Source: an uncultured Eubacteriales bacterium (GTDB lineage: Bacteria > Bacillota > Clostridia > Christensenellales > Borkfalkiaceae). From it: DNA of 10,984 bases. This document shows, in pieces, positions 1-5,398 of this stretch (position 1 is the first letter of the stretch; every line of letters starts with the position of its first letter). A model generated the notes under the pieces. It ran no database searches and was not told the DNA's origin. It saw only the letters and a program-made list of their open reading frames with translations. The stretch lies in NCBI GenBank assembly GCA_949745625.1, contig CATJZR010000172.1, positions 1 through 10,984 on the forward strand, read 5' to 3'. Position numbers and translations under genes: made by a program.

Positions 1-245
1 CCCGCCGTACAACCGAAGGCAAACTGCAAAAAAATGAAAATGATAGACGAAACGTCGTTTACGCCCGCAACCTCGTCCGCGGAAAGAGTCTGCCCGCAGA
101 TAGCGGCGTCGCTTATCGTGTACACCTGTTGCAGCAAATATGATACAATTATCGGCAGCGAAAACCTAAGCAAAACCTTCCATTCTTTGCCCTGCCGCAT
201 ATCTATCGGTGTAAAAAATTTGCTTATCCTTTCTTTAAAAGTCAT
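1..245 (-). CDS. MATE-family multidrug/metabolite transporter, N-terminal part (runs off the window)
   Basis: Only the first 81 codons are present; the gene continues beyond base 1. The translation starts MTFKERISKFFTPIDMRQGK. It then has a hydrophobic helix containing LPIIVSYLLQQVYTISDAAI and a GVNDVSS segment leading into a second helix ending FGCTAG. This matches the N-terminus of MATE exporters: a basic amphipathic leader, TM1, a loop with a 'D-A-x-x-G' element, then TM2. These proteins are cation-coupled exporters in the cytoplasmic membrane; the substrate cannot be read from this fragment. The ATG at 243-245 is preceded only by a weak ribosome-binding site (GGAT). It lies just after the prfA terminator, so expression may come from read-through or from a promoter I cannot identify. 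The family call is inferred from pattern and has moderate to good support. Confidence 0.75.
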   Translation of the reverse strand, partial: MTFKERISKFFTPIDMRQGKEWKVLLRFSLPIIVSYLLQQVYTISDAAICGQTLSADEVAGVNDVSSIIFIFLQFAFGCTA

Positions 246-258
246 AACTTTATCCGTT

Positions 259-289
259 AAAACGGTCGGGCGTGACGAACGCCCGACCG
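259..289 (-). terminator. Intrinsic terminator after prfA
   Basis: A perfect 10-bp GC-rich stem (CGGTCGGGCG / CGCCCGACCG, loop of 7) starts four bases after the prfA stop on the minus strand. It is followed on that strand by TTTTAA. The short U-tract suggests partial rather than complete termination, which would let some transcription reach the MATE gene. Confidence 0.8.
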
Positions 290-293
290 AATT

Positions 294-1370
294 TTATTCC
301 TCTCCCGCCAGCTGATTTTCGCGCTCGGCAACGGTCAGCGCCTCTATCATTTCCTCGATGTCGCCCATTATAAACGTATCTATGGAATATAGGGAAAGTC
401 CTATTCTATGGTCGGTAACTCTACCCTGAGGGAAGTTATAGGTGCGTATGCGCTCGCTTCGGTCGCCGCGTCCGACAAGGCTTTTGCGATGCTCGTCGTA
501 CGCCGAACGGTTTTGCGAGCTGTAAAAATCGTACAGTCTCGAACGCAGAACCTTGAACGCCTTGTCCTTGTTTTTCAGCTGGCTGCGCTCGTCCTGACAG
601 GTGACGACAAGACCTGTCGGAAAGTGTGTAATGCGTATAGCGGTTTCGGTTTTGTTTACCTTTTGCCCGCCCGCGCCCGACGAACGGTACACGTCCACAC
701 GAATATCCTCATCCTTAATTTCGACCTCGACGTCCTCAGCCTCGGGCAGAACCGCCACAGTCGCCGTAGAGGTATGGACGCGCCCCTGCGATTCGGTTTC
801 GGGTACGCGCTGCACGCGGTGCACGCCGCTTTCGAATTTAAGCTGCTTGTACGCGTCCTTGCCCGCCACGTTGAAAACGACTTCTTTTATACCACCCAGC
901 TCGGTTTCGTTTATATCCACAAGCTCGACCTTCAGACGGTGCCGCTCGCAGTAGTTTAAATACATTCTGTACAGCTCGTAGGCGAAAAGCGCCGCCTCGT
1001 CGCCGCCCGCACCGCCGCGTATTTCAACTATACAGTTTCTGTCGTCGTTTTTGTCCTTGGGCAACAGCGCGATTTTAAGCTCGCCTTTAAGTCTTTCGAC
1101 CTCCTCAGAGCAGTCTGAAATTTCCGCAAGAAACAGCTCGCGCATGTCGGGGTCCGTCTCGCCGCGTATACCCTCGTCCGCCTTTTTAAGCCTGTCGAAA
1201 ACGGCAAGATACTCCTCATACTTCTGCGCAACTTCGGAAATTTCGGACTGGTCCTTCGCGGTCTTCGTCCAAAGCGCGGTATCGGCTATTACTGCCGGGT
1301 CGCTCAGCTTTTCGGAAAGCTCGCAATAGCGGTTATAAATATCCTGAAGCTTAATTAAAAATTTTTCCAT
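294..1370 (-). CDS. prfA: Peptide chain release factor 1 (RF1)
   Basis: RF1 recognises UAA and UAG stop codons in the ribosomal A site and triggers peptide release. The 358-residue product has the usual family length. The codon-recognition tripeptide of the PxT type (PET, residues 190-192) sits in the conserved HRVQRVPETESQG block. The catalytic GGQ (234-236) sits in SSGAGGQKVNK; Gln236 is the residue methylated by PrmC. PxT rather than SPF identifies RF1, not RF2. I chose the ATG at 1368-1370. An in-frame ATG 16 codons upstream would add residues encoded by a strong hairpin (1384-1414), which the family lacks, and GGAAAA lies just before the chosen start. The gene follows the prmC-containing fusion in the same transcription unit, the usual clostridial order. 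Confidence 0.97.
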   Translation of the reverse strand: MEKFLIKLQDIYNRYCELSEKLSDPAVIADTALWTKTAKDQSEISEVAQKYEEYLAVFDRLKKADEGIRGETDPDMRELFLAEISDCSEEVERLKGELKIALLPKDKNDDRNCIVEIRGGAGGDEAALFAYELYRMYLNYCERHRLKVELVDINETELGGIKEVVFNVAGKDAYKQLKFESGVHRVQRVPETESQGRVHTSTATVAVLPEAEDVEVEIKDEDIRVDVYRSSGAGGQKVNKTETAIRITHFPTGLVVTCQDERSQLKNKDKAFKVLRSRLYDFYSSQNRSAYDEHRKSLVGRGDRSERIRTYNFPQGRVTDHRIGLSLYSIDTFIMGDIEEMIEALTVAERENQLAGEE

Positions 1371-1383
1371 ATATTTTCCATAT

Positions 1384-1414
1384 AAAAAATTGTGCCTTGG
1401 CGACACAATTTTTT
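1384..1414 (-). terminator. Strong hairpin between the prmC fusion and prfA (attenuator/terminator-like)
   Basis: A 13-bp stem with one G-U wobble and a 5-base loop. On the minus strand it reads AAAAAATTGTGTC, loop GCCAA, GGCACAATTTTTT. The 3' arm ends in six Ts, as in an intrinsic terminator. It lies only 13 bases upstream of the prfA ATG and inside an operon, so partial termination or mRNA processing that sets the prfA level is more likely than full termination. The function is inferred. Confidence 0.6.
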
Positions 1415-1427
1415 CCATACTTCAACA

Positions 1428-1546
1428 CTCGAAGATGCAAGCAATACAAGGCGAGTTGCGCAAACCGCAAGGGAACTTACATAGACGTAAGCTGCCGAAG
1501 CGGTGCGTAAAGTCAACGCCGTATCGCGCCGCAAATACGAAGTTTA
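1428..1546. repeat. Dispersed structured intergenic repeat, copy A
   Basis: This sequence fills the gap between the prmC fusion stop and prfA. It shares the core GCAAGGGARCTTACA followed by GACGTAAG with copy B (5250-5379), and further similarity continues on both sides (GCGG.GCGTAA.GT, TAT.GCG.CGC, AAATAC). A short stem CTTAC (1476-1480) / GTAAG (1487-1491) is nested in a larger possible pairing of CCGC (1465-1468) with GCGG (1500-1503), and outer GCGCA with TGCGT. It has no good coding potential on either strand. It resembles REP-like non-coding repeats; the exact ends are uncertain. Confidence 0.65.
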
Positions 1547-3370
1547 AAACGCGATTTTTATAAAACGGTCTACCCCGTTCAAATCCTTCATAACCATTGC
1601 ATAGTCGCGCCGCTCGAAAAGCTTTAATATCTCTTCCGGCTGGCCCTCCCCACATTCAAGAAGCAGCACGCCGTCTTTGGCGAGGTAACTTCTGACCGAC
1701 TGGGCTATGCGCCTGTAAAAGTCCAGCCCGTCGTCGCCGCCGTCGAGCGCAATCTTCGGCTCGAACCCGCGCACTTCCTTTTGAAGCCCCGCTATGTCTC
1801 CGCTCTTTATATAGGGCGGGTTACAGACTATCAGGTTATATCTGCCGCGAACGCTTGCAAACAAGTCGCTCTGAACGAAATTGACGTTTACGCCGTTAAG
1901 CTTTGCGTTTTCCTGCGCGAGCATAATCGCCGCCTCCGAAAGGTCCGCCGCAGTGACGGAAACGCGCTTGCCGACGCATCTTTTCGCTATCGAAACCGCG
2001 ATACAGCCAGAGCCCGTGCAAAGGTCCAAAACCTTGTCACCCTCTTCGATAGACTTTATCGCGTAATCCGCAAGCAGCTCGGTTTCCGGTCTGGGAATGA
2101 GCGCACGCTCGTCAACCTTTATGCGGCAGCCGTTGAAATCGGTATCGCCGATGACGTACCAAAGAGGTCTGCCCGTAAGCCGCTCGCTTGCAATGGCGTG
2201 TATCTTTTTGCTTTCAGAAGCAAGAACCACGCGTTCGTTTTTAAGCTCGTCTCGCTTTATATCGAGAACGATTGAATATATCCACTCGGCATCGCTCGCG
2301 TCTATTTCCGCAGCTGCGAATTTCGCCTTAGTGTCCGCAAGCATCTTAGACAGTATGCCACCCGTCACGAATTCGGTTTCGGGCACGGCGGGGTCTGCGT
2401 CCATGGCAAGAACCCTGTTGAACGCCGCGATTGCGACCTCTATCATTTCCTCGTCGGGCTCGCGCGTGGTGAGAGTTTTCTGTATAAGCTTGCCGGGAGC
2501 CTTGAAAAAATTTACGAACTTGTTGTCGAACTTCGCAAGGAATTTCAGCACTTCGTACGATACGCCCGAGATTAGCGGCAGCAATATCAGCTCTATGCAG
2601 AACTTAATCAAAAACCTTAAATAACGGTTAGTCACGCCCGACGCAACGTAGGTAAAAAACGCCCAGTTGACCGCCGAAATAATGACGATATTTACAAAAA
2701 GCACTATAAACAGAAACGACGTGCCGCATCTGTCGTGTATGCGCGAACATTCCTTGACCTTTTCGGGCGTAAGCTCGACCCCGTGCTCGAAGGCGTTAAT
2801 GGTCTTATGCTCCGCGCCGTGGTACATATACAGCCTGCGTATATCCTTTAAAAGCAGAATCAGCGCGAGATACGCTATAAAAATAAGCAACTTCAACACA
2901 CCGAGCAGCACGTAGTACGCCCAGTGCGTTTCGTTAATAGGCGAAACTCTGCCAAGCAATCCCACGAGAAACTGCGGCAGAAAAATGAAAATACCTACCG
3001 CAAGCAAAACGCCTATTACCGCCGATACTGCTGAGATTATCGTCGCAAGATTGGCTTTGAATTTTTCCGCAAGCCATTTTTGCAGCCTGCCCACTTCCTC
3101 GTCACCGTCGGTGCTGACTTCCGCAGCGCGCATAAGCGTTTTGATGCCGAGCACAAGCGAATTGAACAGATTGACCGTTCCGCGCACGAAAGGAATTTTC
3201 ATTGCGCGCGAAAGATGTTTACCACGTGATAAACGCTTCGACTCTATCTGTATTTCACCGTCGGGGTCGCGGACTGCGGTTGCCATAGATGATTTGCCCA
3301 TCATCATGACGCCCTCGATAACTGCCTGACCGCCTATGTAGGTGCATTTTTTCTTAGCTTTCTTTGACAT
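1544..3370 (-). CDS. prmC: Fusion protein: DUF1385 (YqhQ-like) membrane domain plus release factor glutamine methyltransferase PrmC
   Basis: One uninterrupted 608-residue frame carries two complete proteins that are normally separate neighbours. Residues 1 to about 322 are DUF1385/YqhQ. They include GGQAVIEGVMM (13-23), the HGAEHKT motif (184-190), several hydrophobic segments (about 108-135, 150-174, 217-240 and 253-272), and the typical end LTTREPDEEMIEVAI. Residues about 337-608 are PrmC: a helical N-domain, RPETELL (427-433), the SAM-binding loop DLCTGSGCIA (449-458) and the catalytic NPPY (517-520). PrmC transfers a methyl group from SAM to the Gln of the RF1/RF2 GGQ loop; RF1 is the next gene. 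DUF1385 has no established function. There is no clear Shine-Dalgarno before the ATG at 3368-3370, nor a convincing internal start for PrmC. The fusion would tether PrmC to the membrane. Domain calls are firm; the consequence is inference. Confidence 0.93.
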   Translation of the reverse strand: MSKKAKKKCTYIGGQAVIEGVMMMGKSSMATAVRDPDGEIQIESKRLSRGKHLSRAMKIPFVRGTVNLFNSLVLGIKTLMRAAEVSTDGDEEVGRLQKWLAEKFKANLATIISAVSAVIGVLLAVGIFIFLPQFLVGLLGRVSPINETHWAYYVLLGVLKLLIFIAYLALILLLKDIRRLYMYHGAEHKTINAFEHGVELTPEKVKECSRIHDRCGTSFLFIVLFVNIVIISAVNWAFFTYVASGVTNRYLRFLIKFCIELILLPLISGVSYEVLKFLAKFDNKFVNFFKAPGKLIQKTLTTREPDEEMIEVAIAAFNRVLAMDADPAVPETEFVTGGILSKMLADTKAKFAAAEIDASDAEWIYSIVLDIKRDELKNERVVLASESKKIHAIASERLTGRPLWYVIGDTDFNGCRIKVDERALIPRPETELLADYAIKSIEEGDKVLDLCTGSGCIAVSIAKRCVGKRVSVTAADLSEAAIMLAQENAKLNGVNVNFVQSDLFASVRGRYNLIVCNPPYIKSGDIAGLQKEVRGFEPKIALDGGDDGLDFYRRIAQSVRSYLAKDGVLLLECGEGQPEEILKLFERRDYAMVMKDLNGVDRFIKIAF

Positions 3371-3400
3371 AATATAACACTTTTATTATTGACAGTATAT

Positions 3401-3424
3401 GTGGCTCCAAATACTTGGAGCCAC
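3401..3424. other. Perfect hairpin between rpmE and the prmC fusion
   Basis: A 10-bp perfect inverted repeat, GTGGCTCCAA / TTGGAGCCAC, with a 4-base loop starts six bases after the rpmE stop. No U-tract follows on the minus strand, so it is not a classical terminator. In this position it could stabilise the rpmE mRNA end, act as a processing site, or attenuate transcription into the next gene. Confidence 0.55.
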
Positions 3425-3430
3425 TTAAAA

Positions 3431-3634
3431 TCAGATATTGTATCTTTTCTTGAACTTGTCTACGCGGCCGCCGGTGTCCACAAGCTTCTGCTTACCGGTA
3501 AAGAAAGGGTGGCACTTGTTGCAGATGTCCACTTTAAGAGTATCCGTTTTTTTGGTCGTACCCGTTTTGAAAGTAGAACCGCACGCGCATACAACCGTTA
3601 CTTCATGATAATCGGGATGTATTTCGGGCTTCAT
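3431..3634 (-). CDS. rpmE: 50S ribosomal protein L31, zinc-binding form
   Basis: This is a structural protein of the large ribosomal subunit at the central protuberance, bridging to the small subunit. The 67 residues start MKPEIHPDYHEVTVVCACGS, which is diagnostic of L31. Four cysteines in a CxC (16, 18) and CxxC (38, 41) arrangement mark the zinc-containing 'C+' type, which stores zinc and is often replaced by a cysteine-free paralogue under zinc limitation. The length is normal. A Shine-Dalgarno (GAGGT) lies eight bases upstream of the ATG. It is the first gene of the unit leading to the prmC fusion and prfA. Confidence 0.97.
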   Translation of the reverse strand: MKPEIHPDYHEVTVVCACGSTFKTGTTKKTDTLKVDICNKCHPFFTGKQKLVDTGGRVDKFKKRYNI

Positions 3635-3664
3635 TTGACTTACCTCGCTATGTTATTCTAATGT

Positions 3665-3693
3665 ATTATATACAAATAAAGCTTTTAAGTCAA
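3665..3693 (-). promoter_or_regulatory. Sigma-A type promoter of the rpmE unit
   Basis: On the minus strand, TTGACT (3693-3688), a 17-base spacer and TATAAT (3670-3665). The predicted start is near 3658, giving a leader of about 24 bases with the rpmE ribosome-binding site. There is one mismatch from consensus. Confidence 0.85.
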
Positions 3694-3732
3694 TTAATTT
3701 AACGGCTGATAAAAAAAATTATTAATACCCTA

Positions 3733-3763
3733 AAACACACCGAGCGCCCAAGCAATTCCTCGG
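3733..3763 (-). terminator. Weak possible terminator after the first XRE regulator
   Basis: Just after the regulator stop, the minus strand reads CCGAG, a 14-base loop, CTCGG, then TGTGTTTT. The stem is short and the loop long. It would separate the regulator from rpmE, which has its own promoter. Confidence 0.35.
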
Positions 3764-3767
3764 CAAC

Positions 3768-4007
3768 TTAATCCGTTACTTCGTTTTTGTTAAAATACGG
3801 TCGCGAGAAAAATTCGTTCAACGAAATATCTAACCCCGCGCATATAGCGTATATAAATTTTATCTGAACCGACTCGTTATTGCCTTTAACGATGTCGGTC
3901 AGGGTCGAGTTTGCTATTCCCGTTTTAAGGCTAAGCTTATGTACCGTTACATTATTTTCCTTACACAATTCCCGTACGCGTACTGCAATACAATCTTTTA
4001 ATTTCAC
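3768..4007 (-). CDS. Small XRE/Cro-C1 type HTH transcriptional regulator
   Basis: The 79-residue protein is almost entirely one helix-turn-helix domain. Residues about 7-65 fit the five-helix Cro/C1 fold: IAVRVRELCKENNVTVHKLS, then TGIANSTLTDIVKGN as the turn and recognition helix, then IYAICAGLDISLNEFF, which matches the usual XRE ending. There is no ligand-binding or dimerisation domain beyond it. The start is a GTG (4005-4007) with AAGGAG ten bases upstream. It is divergent from the MDR dehydrogenase, and two 20-bp dyads (4029-4048, 4076-4095) lie just upstream of it. This suggests autoregulation and possibly control of the dehydrogenase. The target is inferred, not shown. Confidence 0.88.
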   Translation of the reverse strand: MKLKDCIAVRVRELCKENNVTVHKLSLKTGIANSTLTDIVKGNNESVQIKFIYAICAGLDISLNEFFSRPYFNKNEVTD

Positions 4008-4028
4008 TTTTCCGTGTCTCCTTAAACT

Positions 4029-4095
4029 GTTTGCAGCTGTCCGTAAACTCAGTATGGATATTTTCTTGAATAAATGTTTACGGTTATCCGCAAAC
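4029..4095. promoter_or_regulatory. Two copies of a 20-bp dyad, candidate operators
   Basis: Site 1 (4029-4048) is GTTTGCAG-CTGT-CCGTAAAC. Site 2 (4076-4095) is GTTTACGG-TTAT-CCGCAAAC. Each is an imperfect palindrome of form GTTTRCRG-N4-CCGYAAAC. The two agree at 15 of 20 positions directly and 16 of 20 as inverted copies. Their start-to-start spacing is 47 bp, about four and a half helical turns. They begin 22 bp upstream of the regulator GTG, where its promoter should be, so they are good candidates for binding by that regulator. Confidence 0.6.
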
Positions 4096-4186
4096 TTTTT
4101 AATAATAATTAAAATAACGCAAAATACTTTAAAACGCGCACCGTTTTGCCCGTTGGCGGCATATAAAAATTACAGCCGTTTTTTAG

Positions 4187-4215
4187 TTGCCAAAAGGCAA
4201 AAATTAGAATATAAT
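4187..4215 (+). promoter_or_regulatory. Promoter of the MDR dehydrogenase, leaderless geometry
   Basis: TTGCCA (4187-4192), a 17-base spacer and a perfect TATAAT (4210-4215). The ATG begins at 4222, seven bases past the -10 box, exactly where transcription should start. No Shine-Dalgarno is present. A dyad TTGCC-AAAA-GGCAA (4187-4200) overlaps the -35 box and could be a repressor site. Confidence 0.75.
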
Positions 4216-4221
4216 TAGGGT

Positions 4222-5244
4222 ATGGACAACTGGATTTTAAAAGGGGTACGCAACCTCGTAAACGAAGCGGGCGAGCCCGTAGAAATTACGCCGACGCAGG
4301 TCAAGGTAAAGGTTACGCACCTACTCGTTTCCAACTTCGACGCGCTTGTGTTCAACGGCGATATAGGCGCGCAGTTCCCTAAGACGATAGGCAGATTTGC
4401 AACCGGTCTCGTGACCGAGGCGGGCGCGGACTGCTACGGCGTTAAAAAGGGCGACAGGGTTTATCTTAAATCCGCAATTCCGTGCGGCGAGTGTTTAAGC
4501 TGTAAAAGCGACAGGGCCGAGGATTGCGTGGATATTAAAATCGCGGGCAGAGATTTCGACGGATTTCTGCGCGATTTCGTCGTATGCGAATACAACGACG
4601 TTGCTCCGCTGCCCGATTCGGTAGACAATTTGCAGGCGCTTTGCATAGAACTTATAGGTATTGCGGAAAATATTTACGACAAGCTTAATCTGTCCGCAGG
4701 TCAGCGCGTTGCCGTAGTAGGCGGGGACACGCTGGGTAACATAATAGCGCAGGTCTTGCAATATCACAAGATTATTCCCATAGTTATAGACAACAACCAA
4801 AGCAACCTCGAACGGGCGCGCAAGTGCGGCGTTTACTACGCCTTCCCAGCCGACGACGAGGCAATGCAGAACGTCGCCGAAGCCACCAACGGAAATATGT
4901 GCGATGCAGCCATTTATTCGACAGATTCATACCTGCCCGTTTCTTTAACGGCAAGGATTGTCGGAAATCAGAAGTCGGTAGTGCTTAGCGGATTTTCTTC
5001 GATACGAAATTCCATTGCGGTGCGCGACGTGCTTGAAAAGGATTTGCACGTTTTCGGCGTTACTACCGCCGCTGGATATACCGATTCTGTTATAAACATG
5101 CTGCTGCACGGCGCGGTCAATTTCGACCATTTCGACAAAGAAATCCTCGACAAATTCGACCCCGTGAAAATATTTACGGATATGAGTGAAAATATCTTAA
5201 CCCCCAACAAGGGAAAGCTGACCGTACTTAAAATGATATTTTAA
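4222..5244 (+). CDS. Medium-chain dehydrogenase/reductase (zinc-type ADH family), catalytic zinc site altered
   Basis: The 340-residue protein has the standard MDR layout: a GroES-like N-domain, then a Rossmann domain. The structural-zinc cysteines are intact (88, 91, 94, 102, in PCGECLSCKSDRAEDC). The cofactor loop is VAVVGGDTLGN (163-173), and Asp190 at the end of the second strand favours NAD(H). The catalytic-zinc positions are lost: the usual Cys is Ser37 (in VSNFD) and the usual GHE is GRF (57-59). So it is either a zinc-independent reductase or has a changed mechanism; the substrate is unknown. The ATG cannot be moved downstream without cutting the first strand of the fold. It has a leaderless promoter and is followed by a repeat element and the cardiolipin synthase gene. 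Confidence 0.85.
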   Translation: MDNWILKGVRNLVNEAGEPVEITPTQVKVKVTHLLVSNFDALVFNGDIGAQFPKTIGRFATGLVTEAGADCYGVKKGDRVYLKSAIPCGECLSCKSDRAEDCVDIKIAGRDFDGFLRDFVVCEYNDVAPLPDSVDNLQALCIELIGIAENIYDKLNLSAGQRVAVVGGDTLGNIIAQVLQYHKIIPIVIDNNQSNLERARKCGVYYAFPADDEAMQNVAEATNGNMCDAAIYSTDSYLPVSLTARIVGNQKSVVLSGFSSIRNSIAVRDVLEKDLHVFGVTTAAGYTDSVINMLLHGAVNFDHFDKEILDKFDPVKIFTDMSENILTPNKGKLTVLKMIF

Positions 5245-5249
5245 CGACA

Positions 5250-5379
5250 GCGCATAAGGTTGACGGACTATTGCGACGCGGCAAGCGAGCAAGAGCAGAA
5301 AACCGCGTAAGCTGCAAGGGAGCTTACAACGACGTAAGTGACTACGGCGGCGCGTAAGGTTGACGGACTATTGCGACGC
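5250..5379. repeat. Dispersed structured intergenic repeat, copy B, with 100-bp-period duplication
   Basis: The repeat lies between the dehydrogenase stop and the cardiolipin synthase. Its core GCAAGGGAGCTTAC (5314-5327), with GACGTAAG (5331-5338), matches copy A. A 30-bp segment is duplicated exactly 100 bp apart with one mismatch: 5250-5279 and 5350-5379, containing TAAGGTTGACGGACTATTGC. Alternative hairpins are possible: GTAAGCT / AGCTTAC, or CTTAC / GTAAG. There is no coding potential. I cannot tell if it is transcribed. Confidence 0.7.
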
Positions 5380-5398
5380 TTTAAGCGGCAAATACATA

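Noticed and set aside
408..959. Plus-strand open frame opposite prfA
   Set aside because: Antisense shadow of the conserved RF1 frame, with no family features.
1422..1655. Small minus-strand open frame across the repeat copy A and prmC end
   Set aside because: It overlaps the PrmC C-terminus in another frame and the non-coding repeat, with no SD or family match.
3371..3376. TATATT immediately before the DUF1385-PrmC ATG as a third leaderless promoter
   Set aside because: It abuts the ATG with no spacing for a start site, and there is no -35 at the right distance.
3389..3394. TTGACA on the plus strand as a promoter
   Set aside because: No -10 box at 16-18 bases, and no plus-strand gene downstream.
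4076..4107. Plus-strand terminator (second dyad followed by TTTTT)
   Set aside because: No plus-strand gene lies upstream for it to terminate. The near-duplicate dyad at 4029-4048 without a T-run points to an operator instead.
4008..4221. Riboswitch or T-box leader in the longest intergenic gap
   Set aside because: The dehydrogenase promoter lies at the very end of the gap, so there is no leader RNA. The structure seen is better explained as operator dyads.
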